From contig JAGXGH010000081.1 in assembly GCA_024636835.1 (NCBI GenBank), positions 1 to 52,983 on the forward strand: a stretch of DNA of 52,983 bases, read 5' to 3'. Source of the DNA: Verrucomicrobiales bacterium (GTDB taxonomy: Bacteria > Verrucomicrobiota > Verrucomicrobiia > Verrucomicrobiales > SLCJ01). Under the pieces are notes generated by a model. The model had not been told where the DNA came from. It saw nothing but the letters and a program-made list of their open reading frames with translations, and ran no database searches. Made by a program: the position numbers and the translations under genes. Positions 24,920 through 36,296 of the stretch are shown here, piece after piece. Numbering within the stretch: the stretch's first letter is position 1; each line of letters starts with the position of its first letter.

Positions 24920-27646
24920 ATGCCAAAAACTCCCCACAAACCCCTTCCCGAGTCTCTGCTAGAACAGTTTGGCGACTTCCGTTCACAGCTCTGGAAGCGA
25001 AAGATCGTAGAAGCATCCATCTCAGGCACTTTCGGATTGTTGCTCGGGTATCTCGCCGTTTTCTGCCTCGATCGCTTCATTGAAACCTCGGCATGGACAA
25101 GGCTCGGCATCCTTCTCACTTCAGTCTCGATCGCAGTGATCGTTGTCCCGCGAGTACTCACCCGCTGGATATGGAGCCACCGAACATTAGAACAACTCGC
25201 CAAACTGATCCGTCACCACGACCCACGTTTTGGCGATCGTCTGCTCGGTGCCGTCGAACTCCAACATCAAGATGACGACGCCTCTGTGCTGTCGCCCGAA
25301 CTTCGCGACGCCGCAATCAATCAACTTGCCGAAGAATCTACCCAACGCGATCTAGAGGAAGCACTGCCGCGCCGTGTTTCAGGGCTACTCATCCTCGCAG
25401 CCGTAGCCGCACTGATTGTTACCATCGGCACGGTTTTCTGGTCGGGTAAAGCAGCAAGCTCATCGCTCGCACGCTGGGTCGCCCCATTCGGCGACACTCA
25501 ACGCTACACATTTACAAAGCTGGACGACGATAGTGACACACTCGTCGTCGCCCACGGCGAGCCATTCACCAAGACCCTTGTCCTCAGTGACGACACAGAA
25601 AACACGCCGGATACGGCGACTGCCACGGTAGCCAGCGACGCCCCGTTCACTGTCGACCGCCGCAAAGACAGATACACCTTTCGCTTCAACGGGCTCACCG
25701 CTCCAGCACAAGTGCGCTTCGACGTCGGTGATGCCAACCGAACGGTCGACGTCCGCCCCCTCACCCGTCCTGCTGTGGAAGAAATCTACGCCGAGCTTTC
25801 ACTGCCTGACTACCTTGGCTATCCAAACGAGCGACACGACATCTCCAACGGCACACTCAGCGCCTTGGCGGGAAGTGTCGTGAAAATCACCGGATCGGCG
25901 AGTCGTGAACTCGATGAGGTAGAATTTACGCTGGCAGACGGATCCACCTGCAAAGGAAAAATCGATGGCAGAAATTTCGCCCTACCCACCCCGCTTACCA
26001 TCGAGGATCTTCCAGAAGTTGTCGATGACGAAAACACAGTGCCCGGCGCGCCTCAGAAACCAACCCCACCCGCGCTCTCGTTCAAACTTAGAGATATCGA
26101 GAAACTCGACGGCAAGCAATCATTTGCCCTCAAGCTCAAACCTACCGCTGACAGTGCGCCCACCGTTTTCGTAAAAGGTAAAACCACCTACGCCATCCTC
26201 GTAGACGAAGATTTGGAACTCCATATCAATGCCTCCGATGATTTTGGCGTGCGCGAGACCGGGATGGTTTGGCAAACCGAACCCGACGGCGATCAAGCGA
26301 GCCCGAACGAAGATGGAATCGTCCTCATGCAAGGCCATCCGAGAAGGCGAAATATCCAAACCCCCTTCATGTTCTCACCGAAGGACTTGGAGCTCTCACC
26401 CCAGCGCCTAATCGTTCGCGCTTACGTGACGGACTTCCTACCAGACCGCCCCCGGCAGTTTTCCGAGCCCATCTACGTGACTATTCTCAGTCACGATGAA
26501 CATGCACGTTTTGTAAAGGAACGCTTCGGCGCACTGATGGACGAGCTGGAAGAACTCTCGCGTTCGGAGGAAGCTGCGTTGGAAGAGAACAGGCGTCTCG
26601 ACAGTTTGCCTGCCGATCAAATGAGCAAACCTGAAACCGCCGAGCGCGTGGATGAACAAACCGCCAGCGAGGAATCAGCAACCACCCAGATGCAGGAACT
26701 CGAAGAGAAATCCCGTGAACTCTTCAAGGAAGCTCTCAGGAACAAAACCATCGAGCCCGACGCGCTGAAAGAATGGAGTGAGATGAACAGCCAACTCAAG
26801 GAACTCGGCGAGAAAGATATCCCCGAAGTAACCGAGTCGCTCCAACAATCCACTCAAGAAGGCAAATCCAACTCAGAGAAAGACAACTCGATGCGCGAAG
26901 CCGTTGAGAAGCAAAAAGAAGTGTTGAAGAAGATGAAATCCGCACTTGAGCAGGCCAATCGCACAGAAGAAAAACTTGAAGCCGCCGGGTTTGTCGCCCG
27001 TCTCCGTGCAGCTGCCAAAAAGAGCCGGGAAATCGCTTCGGCCATGATCCAGGTGGTCACCCGTTCCTTAAGTTCGGAAGGAGTCTCTGTCGCGGCCGGT
27101 GTAGATACCGATGATCTCGCCAAAGACATTTACCTGGAGCTGATCGACAACTCGAAGCGCCAGGATAATATCCGCCGCAGCGTTGGACTGATCGAAGATG
27201 ACCTCGGACATTTCGCCCGTCGCACCAACGAGCAAGACTACGCGAAGATACAGGACGAAATGAGGGAATCGCAGATCCGAAGCGCACTCGAAGCCCTGAA
27301 AATACGAATTGCCGACAACCAAGTCGGACGAAGCGTTCCTGAGATCAAGCGCTGGGCTGATCAACTCGATGCGTGGGCTGACATCATTGACCCATCGACG
27401 AAAGAAGAGGCTGGTGGAGGCGGTGAAGGTGCTGGAGGTGGCTCCCAAGAACCCGACCTCGCGCAAATCGAACTGATGGCTGAACTGATGCGCATGATCC
27501 AGGAAGAACAGGATATTCGCGCCAAGACTCGCTACTTGGATGATCTACAACGTCGTCAACTAGGGCTGCCCACAGCGGAAGAAGAATCCGCCGCAAAACC
27601 ACTTCCAAAGCCAAAACCCACCCCGGTCGCACTCCCCGAAGCGTAA
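24920..27646 (+). CDS. DUF4175-like membrane protein with long coiled-coil C-terminus
   Basis: A 908-residue protein. Three hydrophobic segments occur near 34-53, 65-80 and 150-170. A beta-rich periplasmic region follows (about 190-540), with repeated S-L-P-D-Y-L-G-Y and D-D-F-G-V-R-E-T type motifs. The C-terminal half (about 540-830) is Glu/Lys/Gln-rich coiled coil, then a Gly-rich linker and Pro-rich tail. The layout fits DUF4175-like proteins, common in Planctomycetes and Verrucomicrobia next to von Willebrand or cyclase-repeat genes. Function is unknown, but it is probably an inner-membrane scaffold. The next gene starts 12 bp later. Confidence 0.75.
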   Translation: MPKTPHKPLPESLLEQFGDFRSQLWKRKIVEASISGTFGLLLGYLAVFCLDRFIETSAWTRLGILLTSVSIAVIVVPRVLTRWIWSHRTLEQLAKLIRHHDPRFGDRLLGAVELQHQDDDASVLSPELRDAAINQLAEESTQRDLEEALPRRVSGLLILAAVAALIVTIGTVFWSGKAASSSLARWVAPFGDTQRYTFTKLDDDSDTLVVAHGEPFTKTLVLSDDTENTPDTATATVASDAPFTVDRRKDRYTFRFNGLTAPAQVRFDVGDANRTVDVRPLTRPAVEEIYAELSLPDYLGYPNERHDISNGTLSALAGSVVKITGSASRELDEVEFTLADGSTCKGKIDGRNFALPTPLTIEDLPEVVDDENTVPGAPQKPTPPALSFKLRDIEKLDGKQSFALKLKPTADSAPTVFVKGKTTYAILVDEDLELHINASDDFGVRETGMVWQTEPDGDQASPNEDGIVLMQGHPRRRNIQTPFMFSPKDLELSPQRLIVRAYVTDFLPDRPRQFSEPIYVTILSHDEHARFVKERFGALMDELEELSRSEEAALEENRRLDSLPADQMSKPETAERVDEQTASEESATTQMQELEEKSRELFKEALRNKTIEPDALKEWSEMNSQLKELGEKDIPEVTESLQQSTQEGKSNSEKDNSMREAVEKQKEVLKKMKSALEQANRTEEKLEAAGFVARLRAAAKKSREIASAMIQVVTRSLSSEGVSVAAGVDTDDLAKDIYLELIDNSKRQDNIRRSVGLIEDDLGHFARRTNEQDYAKIQDEMRESQIRSALEALKIRIADNQVGRSVPEIKRWADQLDAWADIIDPSTKEEAGGGGEGAGGGSQEPDLAQIELMAELMRMIQEEQDIRAKTRYLDDLQRRQLGLPTAEEESAAKPLPKPKPTPVALPEA

Positions 27647-27658
27647 ACCTTTAACGTC

Positions 27659-28417
27659 ATGACTCGGACATTCTATTCACTACTCGCCGCTGCGCTTTTC
27701 ACCGCACTAGCCACTGCCGCCCCCCAAGCGGATGCCGCAGCATCGCTTGTCGATGATCAAAACGGTGACACCACCAAAGAAACGGTCGAGGAGCAGGCGA
27801 CAGACGCCGAGGTGCCATCAGTCAAAGCACCTCTTGATGAACCCGTCGAGCTTCCAAGCTTAAGTGATGAGCAAATCGAGGAACGGATTTCAACCCTCGC
27901 CGAGCGCCAGGACGAGTTGTCCGCGATCATTCAAGACCTCTCATGGAAATGGGCGAACAAGGAAATCGTCAAATTCCTCGAAGACGTGGATTTCGCACTG
28001 CTCGACGCGCGTGATGCCCTCGACAACCAAGAACTCGGGGGCGACACCATCGCTGCGCAAAATGACGCGATCGAAAAAATCTACCAAGCCGCGAAGAAAA
28101 ACCAGCAAGACAGCGGTAGCCAATCTGATTCACTCGGTGCAATGATGGATCAACTGGACTACATGACCGGGAAGAAGAGTAGTAAATCCGGAAAAGGCAA
28201 GCCGGGCAAAGAAGGTGAAGGTGGTGACCAACCCGGACAAGGCGGCGGCACCGGTGCGGAAGATGACGGCATTGCCCAAGGCGGCGGCGCCGATAAGTCC
28301 ATGCTGGAGCACCGCACCATTCCCAAAGCCACAGGCAGAGCACCCTCCTCCATCCCATCGGAATTCCGCGAAGGCATGGAGGCTCTGCGTGAGTCACTTG
28401 CCAATGTGTCCGAGTGA
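27659..28417 (+). CDS. Exported acidic helical protein with Gly/Lys-rich linker
   Basis: A 252-residue protein with a signal peptide (cleavage near A-D-A-A). It has an acidic N-terminal segment, a helical middle part (about 70-140) and a low-complexity G-K-G-K-P-G-K/G-G-G-T-G region near 172-212, ending with a conserved-looking E-F-R-E-G-M-E-A-L. I recognise no family. It is encoded 12 bp after the DUF4175-like gene, and its stop overlaps the next start (GTGA). It is therefore likely part of the same complex. Confidence 0.65.
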   Translation: MTRTFYSLLAAALFTALATAAPQADAAASLVDDQNGDTTKETVEEQATDAEVPSVKAPLDEPVELPSLSDEQIEERISTLAERQDELSAIIQDLSWKWANKEIVKFLEDVDFALLDARDALDNQELGGDTIAAQNDAIEKIYQAAKKNQQDSGSQSDSLGAMMDQLDYMTGKKSSKSGKGKPGKEGEGGDQPGQGGGTGAEDDGIAQGGGADKSMLEHRTIPKATGRAPSSIPSEFREGMEALRESLANVSE

Positions 28418-28440
28418 CCCACCCATTTTTCTTCCTACTA

Positions 28441-29478
28441 ATGCGCATCCTTCCTCCTATTTTCCACCAACTGCACGGCACCCTACTCTTGGTGACTGTG
28501 TTGTTCGTCACCTCGCTTACCAGTAGCGGCTATGCTCAGTTTCTCGACCAAACAGTCGACTCCAAAATTCCAGCCAAACTCGACTCCACGTACCTAAAAG
28601 GTATTCGCTATCTTGTCCGCAGTCAGGATGACAATGGAGCGTGGAAATCTCAGGACTCGACCTACGGCGGCAATCCTGGAGTGGTCGGCCTGGCGGTGAT
28701 GGCAATCACGGCACACGGTGATGATCCGAACTCAGGCCCTTATGCGCAATCTGTCCAACGAGCCGTGCAATTCATCATCGACGAACAAAACGAATCAACA
28801 GGGATGATTGGTGACCGTATGTATGACCATGGGTTTGCCACCACTGCCTTGGCGGAAGTCTACGGGATGGTGGATAACGATAAAATCGGACCAGCTCTGC
28901 AAAAGGCCGTCGACCTTCTGGTCTCATCACAATCAAAAAACCGCCGGGGCGGATGGCGCTACGATCCAGGAACGACAGACTCTGCAGATACCTCAATCGT
29001 CGGCTGCTGTATGGTCGCACTTTATGCCGCCAGAAATGCTGGAATCGAAGTGCCCGATGAAGCCATCGAAAAAGGCTTGAAATACCTTTCCACCGTGCGC
29101 ACACCGGAAGGTGGATACGGCTACACTTCAGCCACCAGCCCCAACCCGACACGCACAGCAATCGGTCATCTTGCATTTTCGCTCGCCCGTGATCGCAAAA
29201 CGGAAGGCTACGACGAAGGCTTGGAATACTTGAAAAAGAATCTCAAGTTTCGCGACCGCAATTATGCGTTCTATTTCGAATACTACATGTCTCAGGCACT
29301 CTTCCACGCAGATGAAAAAGTCTGGGAAGAATGGAACGCCAACAACATCACCTATCTCACCACCATCCAACTGGCCGATGGCAGTTGGGCCAGCGATAAA
29401 GGCACCACATTTTCAACATCAGGTGCGCTTCTCTCTCTCGCACTCAACTACCGATTTCTTCCGATCTATGAACGATAG
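28441..29478 (+). CDS. Exported terpenoid-cyclase/prenyltransferase-repeat protein
   Basis: A 345-residue protein (from the ATG at 28441) with an N-terminal signal peptide and an alpha/alpha toroid made of repeated Q-(D/N)-(D/N)-G-(A/G/S)-W type motifs: S-Q-D-D-N-G-A-W-K near 51-59, R-R-G-G-W-R-Y near 164-170, P-E-G-G-Y-G-Y near 220-226 and L-A-D-G-S-W near 315-320. These mark the squalene-hopene-cyclase/prenyltransferase superfamily. The catalytic D-x-D-D-T-A of true cyclases is not seen, so it is probably a structural or binding protein. A GTG at 28414 overlapping the previous stop is an alternative start. The next gene overlaps by 11 bp. Confidence 0.78.
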   Translation: MRILPPIFHQLHGTLLLVTVLFVTSLTSSGYAQFLDQTVDSKIPAKLDSTYLKGIRYLVRSQDDNGAWKSQDSTYGGNPGVVGLAVMAITAHGDDPNSGPYAQSVQRAVQFIIDEQNESTGMIGDRMYDHGFATTALAEVYGMVDNDKIGPALQKAVDLLVSSQSKNRRGGWRYDPGTTDSADTSIVGCCMVALYAARNAGIEVPDEAIEKGLKYLSTVRTPEGGYGYTSATSPNPTRTAIGHLAFSLARDRKTEGYDEGLEYLKKNLKFRDRNYAFYFEYYMSQALFHADEKVWEEWNANNITYLTTIQLADGSWASDKGTTFSTSGALLSLALNYRFLPIYER

Positions 29479-30889
29479 ACCGATATTCTCTCTTCTCGCT
29501 TTTGCTCTCTGTTCCGCTACGGCTTTCGCCCAGGAACCGATCCAAACCGAGTTCACTGCCACCATCAAGGACGGCAACACCATCAAGGGTGACGTGCTGG
29601 ATATCGATGCCAAAACCGGCACCACACGCCTGCGTTTTGAGCATGCACGAAATCCCATCGATTTGAAAACCGAGTCGATTCTGGCACTCATGCGAAACAG
29701 CACATCCGAGCCGATGGAAAAGTCGAACAGGCCGACAGATTTGCTCCTCATGCGAAACGGCGACCGCTTTCCCGCCAAGGTTGCGGAGATCGATAAAAAG
29801 GATGGCACAAAAATCGAGACTGACTATTCCGGCAACTACACATTGCCTACTGAATCACTTCAGCGAATTTCATTCGGCCTGGCGAACTTGCCCATTTTCA
29901 GTGGTCCACGTGAGGGTCAAGAATGGGTGCTACTCCCACAAGAAGACCCAACCATCGAAATCAAAGATGGTATCATTAAAATCAAATCAAGCGGCAGCGC
30001 GGCTATTGATGCCGGACTAACTGACTGCTCAATTATCGACTTCACCATGCCCGCTGATCGTGGGCCATACATCTCATTAGCTCTAGGCTCAAATGCACTT
30101 GAAGCCTCCGATAAGGATGACCCTGATTCACCACCACAAATACTCGCGTACGGAGAAACCAACTCGTATTTCACCGGAAACGCCTACGTCGTCCGCACAT
30201 CCAGTAGAACACTGACCCTGCAGGGCGCAACAATGACGCCAGAAGGAAGAGTGAGATACACAGATCTTGGCATTCGCTTTTCCATGCCTCAGACGGGACT
30301 AAGTCGCCGATTATCCATTGGCTTTAACCGCCGTGACAAAGTGATCGCATTCTGGGCTGACGGTGAATACCTCGGAAAATACGTTGAAAATGGCGATTGG
30401 ATTGGCATGAACTCCGCCATCGTCATCGGTGCTTCGAGCACCAAAACAGAAATCACCCTAGGCGGCATCACTGTGCGTGAGTGGAACGGTGTGATCAGCG
30501 ATGAATTCGCAGCAAAAGGCATGCAAAGCAAAGACGTGCTGACTCTCAACACCGGTGAGCGATTCACCGGAACTCTGATTTCAAAAAACGACTCCGATGT
30601 CATCTTCGAGACCACCTTAAGTAAAATGACATTCACTCCTACCGACATCGCCACCATTGACTTTGGTAGCGGCGAAGAATCCCCGGATCCCGAAGCGGAC
30701 GAGCAAGCCGATGAGTCCATCGACGACGAAGAGATCGAACAAGACTCTCCTCTTGTGAGGTTTGGCGGGATTTACGGCCTGCAAGGTGACGAGTTCCAAC
30801 TCACCGCGGAGCAACTTCAATTCATCCATCCAGTGCTCGGCAATGTCATTCTGCCGTTCAAGGTCATCGACTCCATCAAGTTCCGCTAA
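29468..30889 (+). CDS. Exported tandem-paralogue protein 1 (unknown family)
   Basis: A 473-residue protein with a signal peptide (cleavage near A-F-A-Q). A G-N-T-I-K-G-D-V-L-D-I-type beta unit is present near 37-47 and again near the C-terminus (about 366: N-T-G-E-R-F-T-G-T-L-I). The middle domain (about 130-340) is beta-rich and resembles the concanavalin-like (LamG/DUF1080-type) jelly-roll fold, with F-W-A-D-G-E-Y-L-G-K-Y. It shares this layout with the next two genes. No known family was recognised. The start overlaps the stop of the cyclase-repeat gene. Confidence 0.72.
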   Translation: MNDRPIFSLLAFALCSATAFAQEPIQTEFTATIKDGNTIKGDVLDIDAKTGTTRLRFEHARNPIDLKTESILALMRNSTSEPMEKSNRPTDLLLMRNGDRFPAKVAEIDKKDGTKIETDYSGNYTLPTESLQRISFGLANLPIFSGPREGQEWVLLPQEDPTIEIKDGIIKIKSSGSAAIDAGLTDCSIIDFTMPADRGPYISLALGSNALEASDKDDPDSPPQILAYGETNSYFTGNAYVVRTSSRTLTLQGATMTPEGRVRYTDLGIRFSMPQTGLSRRLSIGFNRRDKVIAFWADGEYLGKYVENGDWIGMNSAIVIGASSTKTEITLGGITVREWNGVISDEFAAKGMQSKDVLTLNTGERFTGTLISKNDSDVIFETTLSKMTFTPTDIATIDFGSGEESPDPEADEQADESIDDEEIEQDSPLVRFGGIYGLQGDEFQLTAEQLQFIHPVLGNVILPFKVIDSIKFR

Positions 30890-30909
30890 GCTCCACTAAT
30901 TTTTCGATC

Positions 30910-32331
30910 ATGGCTGCCGTATTCCATTCACGCCCATTCCGAATCGCTTGTCTCAGCTTTCTGGCAACTTGCTCCGTCTTGGCGCAAGAAAACTCACCCG
31001 AGAATAACGATGGACTTCTTGAGTTGAACTCGGGCGACTTTCTTCGAGGGTCTGTGAAAAGTCTCGATAACGATGGAAAGCTCACCTGGGAGCATGCCCT
31101 CACCGGTCAGGAAATCCGATATAATACAGAGGGAGTAAAGCGAATTCTCTTTAAACGCAGAACAAGCCCCAGTGAGGGTAGCGATGTTGTCTGGCTTGGC
31201 TCAGGAGATCGATTTGTCTGTCGGGTTCAATCTATCACAGATACCGAGGTTGTTGTTGCCTCATCGGTTCTTGGGAAGCCATTGCACTTCAAGCGCTCCG
31301 AGGTTGCAGGCGTCACTCTGCGCGATTCAACAGGTCGCGATGATACGATACTTGGAGGCTCCATGGAAGCGACTGACTGGGATGTCCCCAACCTCCGATC
31401 TAATTCCACCAAGGTATCTTTCAACGATGGTAAGATGGTTATCGGAGGTTCTTTTTGGGCGACAATTTCCCGCAAAGCGAAATTTCCGGAGGCATTTATC
31501 ATCGATACCGAGATCGATTGGAAAGACTCCCTCGGAATCCGTTTCGAAATCGGAGCGTCGGACGATGACAATGACGTCGCGAAGGTCAGCCTAACTCTGG
31601 AAGTCCAAACGGATTCGATTCGCATGCAACGAGTGACGATTTCCGACAAAGCCAATCGCAAGAGCTATTCCACTCTCGCCAACGTCCGTGACCTCGATAA
31701 ATTCACCGATGGAGCTCGCAATATGCGTCTCCAAGCCTACGTCAATACGATTAGCGGAGACTGCTCGATTTATATCAACAATAAATTCGCCGGCAAGAGC
31801 GATGGCCCATTGATCAATGCATCGCTAAATGGAACCCACATCCTGGGAACCGGCATTCACATCCTTCAAAAAAGCCCTTCCCCGGTACGCATCCGATCCT
31901 TCGTCATCAATCAATGGGACGGACGAAGCCTCCCCTCTCAACCACGATTACGTAAGGCGGATTCCGACCATATTTACTTCGAGGACGGAGATAACACCAA
32001 AGGGAAAATCATCGGATTGAAAGTCACCGGAGCTGAACGCATGCTCACCGCAGAGATCCCATATTCCGAAAAGCCTTCCGTAAACATCCCTGCCCCCTTC
32101 CTCGATTATTTCACGTTTGAAAACCAGAACCAGCCCCCCCCCGCTACCGAGTTGATAATTTCTGTATATCTCACCGATGGGAGTATTCTTCATCTATCTC
32201 GGCTCAAATCGGCAGAGAATTCGATACTCGAAGGTGAGTTGATGGGTGGCTACAAAATCAACATCCCCTCCGAATCCATAGCCAAGCTCAGTTTCAAATC
32301 GAATAAAAACAAGCAACCCGACGGCGAATAG
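30910..32331 (+). CDS. Exported tandem-paralogue protein 2 (unknown family)
   Basis: A 473-residue protein with a signal peptide (cleavage near V-L-A-Q). It begins its mature part with L-E-L-N-S-G-D-F-L-R-G-S-V and H-A-L-T-G-Q-E-I-R-Y, the same repeating unit as its neighbours. A central jelly-roll-like domain (about 150-340) includes I-Y-I-N-N-K-F-A-G-K-S. It lies 20 bp after paralogue 1 and 14 bp before paralogue 3. The three probably arose by tandem duplication, though sequence identity looks low. Confidence 0.72.
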   Translation: MAAVFHSRPFRIACLSFLATCSVLAQENSPENNDGLLELNSGDFLRGSVKSLDNDGKLTWEHALTGQEIRYNTEGVKRILFKRRTSPSEGSDVVWLGSGDRFVCRVQSITDTEVVVASSVLGKPLHFKRSEVAGVTLRDSTGRDDTILGGSMEATDWDVPNLRSNSTKVSFNDGKMVIGGSFWATISRKAKFPEAFIIDTEIDWKDSLGIRFEIGASDDDNDVAKVSLTLEVQTDSIRMQRVTISDKANRKSYSTLANVRDLDKFTDGARNMRLQAYVNTISGDCSIYINNKFAGKSDGPLINASLNGTHILGTGIHILQKSPSPVRIRSFVINQWDGRSLPSQPRLRKADSDHIYFEDGDNTKGKIIGLKVTGAERMLTAEIPYSEKPSVNIPAPFLDYFTFENQNQPPPATELIISVYLTDGSILHLSRLKSAENSILEGELMGGYKINIPSESIAKLSFKSNKNKQPDGE

Positions 32332-32345
32332 CAGGAACACTCGAC

Positions 32346-33833
32346 ATGACGAACTCTATGAATACTTCGAGACACACCTCTATCAGAGCGACTTTTCTCT
32401 TGGCCACAATGGCGCTCGCACCTTTCTTATGCGCTATGGCAGCAGAAGACACATCGCCTTCTAAGACCGAGCCTGCGGACACTGATTCAGGTACACTATA
32501 CTTCATCAACGGCGACCGCCTTAGCGGCTCTCTCGACTCGATTACCAACGATGGCGAGCAGTTTCATTGGAAGATCGCATACGCTGATGACGTCGTTGAA
32601 ATCGATCGCGACAAAATAGCGTCAATCGAATTCGATTCGCCCATGCCTTCGGGAGACAGCAAGATAAACACCGTTGTGAAACTCACCAACGGTGATGAAA
32701 TTTTCGCCCGTCTCAGTGGACTGCACGATAAAGGACTCGAACTCTCCACCACCTTTGCCGATGAACTCAACCTAAACCGACAAATGGTCGGTAATGTGGA
32801 AATCATGGATGAGGGTGTGCAAATTCTGGCAAACCTTAAATCTCTCGACGATTGGGAAAATGTCCGGAGCCAATGGACAGTGAAAAATGGCTCGATCATC
32901 TCACCATCAAGCGGACAAATCGCTTACGACATCGGCGACGTAGAGCGGATGAAAATTTCCTTCGATCTGACTACAAGCTCATCCACTTACTCCATCGCCG
33001 TCCATGCCTTCGTCGATAATCCAACATCTCCTGACTCCGGGGCCAACTACCGTATTCAAATGGGCAACCGCTGGCTGCAGGCATCGAAAACTCAAATCGT
33101 CGAAAAAAAAGGCATGTTCCGCGATGATGGACGTGACACTATTGTGCTTGGCAAACAGAACGATACCGCCGAAATGCGCTCGCTCGTTGGCGCACACTTC
33201 GACTTTTACTTCGATAGAGTCGACGGCAAGGTTGCCGTTTATATGAATGGATCACCCGCAGGCACATGGAATGACCCCGGCGAATTCAATAATCCCGGCT
33301 CCTTCATATCGATCACCGTCAGTTCACGCGAGCGTGTGTTATTTGACTCCTTCTCCGTACTCCGATGGAACGGTATTCTTCCCAACGACGCTAAAACCCC
33401 CCTACCAGATGATGGGGATACCAAAGGCACAACTGTCTCACTGGCAAATGGCGATGCACTTACCGGAACTGTAAACACCATTACTGAAGACGCCCTGTTA
33501 CTTGACACTGCGGATTTCGGGGAGTTGCGAATCGCTACCAACCGTGTCCGTCAACTGGACCTCTCCACATCCGAGCTTTGGAACCGAGCCCGACGTCTAC
33601 CCATGGATGTCATAGCCACATTCCACGACGGCAGTAAAGTCACCTTCGCCCTAAGCGATTTCACCAACGGGATCGCAACACTTTACTCGGAAAATTTCGG
33701 CACCATTCACACCGAACTAGACAGCCTACAGTCACTGCGACTCCTTCATGTCACAGAAAATTCTGTCGACCCCATGAAGCAAACCATGTTCCGCTTCCTC
33801 ACTCCACAAGAAGCCCTCGGAGACCATTGGTAG
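32346..33833 (+). CDS. Exported tandem-paralogue protein 3 (unknown family)
   Basis: A 495-residue protein with an N-terminal signal sequence (about 15-32; cleavage near A-M-A-A-E). It carries the repeated unit I-N-G-D-R-L-S-G-S-L-D-S-I near 53-65, a second at about 105 (T-N-G-D-E-I-F-A-R-L-S), and a third near 370 (N-G-D-A-L-T-G-T-V-N-T-I). The central beta-rich domain contains V-Y-M-N-G-S-P-A-G-T-W near 298-308. It is the last gene of the operon, followed by a hairpin. Alternative start codons exist at 32361. Confidence 0.72.
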   Translation: MTNSMNTSRHTSIRATFLLATMALAPFLCAMAAEDTSPSKTEPADTDSGTLYFINGDRLSGSLDSITNDGEQFHWKIAYADDVVEIDRDKIASIEFDSPMPSGDSKINTVVKLTNGDEIFARLSGLHDKGLELSTTFADELNLNRQMVGNVEIMDEGVQILANLKSLDDWENVRSQWTVKNGSIISPSSGQIAYDIGDVERMKISFDLTTSSSTYSIAVHAFVDNPTSPDSGANYRIQMGNRWLQASKTQIVEKKGMFRDDGRDTIVLGKQNDTAEMRSLVGAHFDFYFDRVDGKVAVYMNGSPAGTWNDPGEFNNPGSFISITVSSRERVLFDSFSVLRWNGILPNDAKTPLPDDGDTKGTTVSLANGDALTGTVNTITEDALLLDTADFGELRIATNRVRQLDLSTSELWNRARRLPMDVIATFHDGSKVTFALSDFTNGIATLYSENFGTIHTELDSLQSLRLLHVTENSVDPMKQTMFRFLTPQEALGDHW

Positions 33834-33859
33834 AGCCTGATACCACTTGCTAATAAAAT

Positions 33860-33890
33860 CGACCACCTCGTTGTCATCACGAGGTGGTCG
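33860..33890. terminator. Strong hairpin between convergent genes
   Basis: Perfect 11-bp arms CGACCACCTCG (33860-33870) and CGAGGTGGTCG (33880-33890) with a 9-base loop. It sits between the ends of paralogue 3 and the convergent katG. It has no clear T-run, so it may act as a bidirectional transcription barrier. Confidence 0.7.
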
Positions 33891-33934
33891 AGATTACATC
33901 GTCAGGGGATAGTTTCCCTAATTGCTATTCTGGT

Positions 33935-36190
<2,256 letters not shown>

Positions 36191-36227
36191 TCAGCCATCT
36201 GTGAACTACTTGCTTCCAATTTCACCC

Positions 36228-36242
36228 ATAGGCTATACCTAT
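36228..36242. promoter_or_regulatory. Half OxyR-type binding site between katG and oxyR
   Basis: ATAG at 36228-36231, seven bases, then CTAT at 36239-36242. This is one half of the OxyR consensus (four ATAG/CTAT elements spaced seven apart) and matches it exactly. Adjacent elements at the same spacing are degenerate. It lies in the 127-bp space between the divergent start codons of katG and oxyR. Confidence 0.65.
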
Positions 36243-36296
36243 CGGTAGAATTTGTGCACTATCCTGAACTCTCACGCTCTATTTTTACCAAACCAC

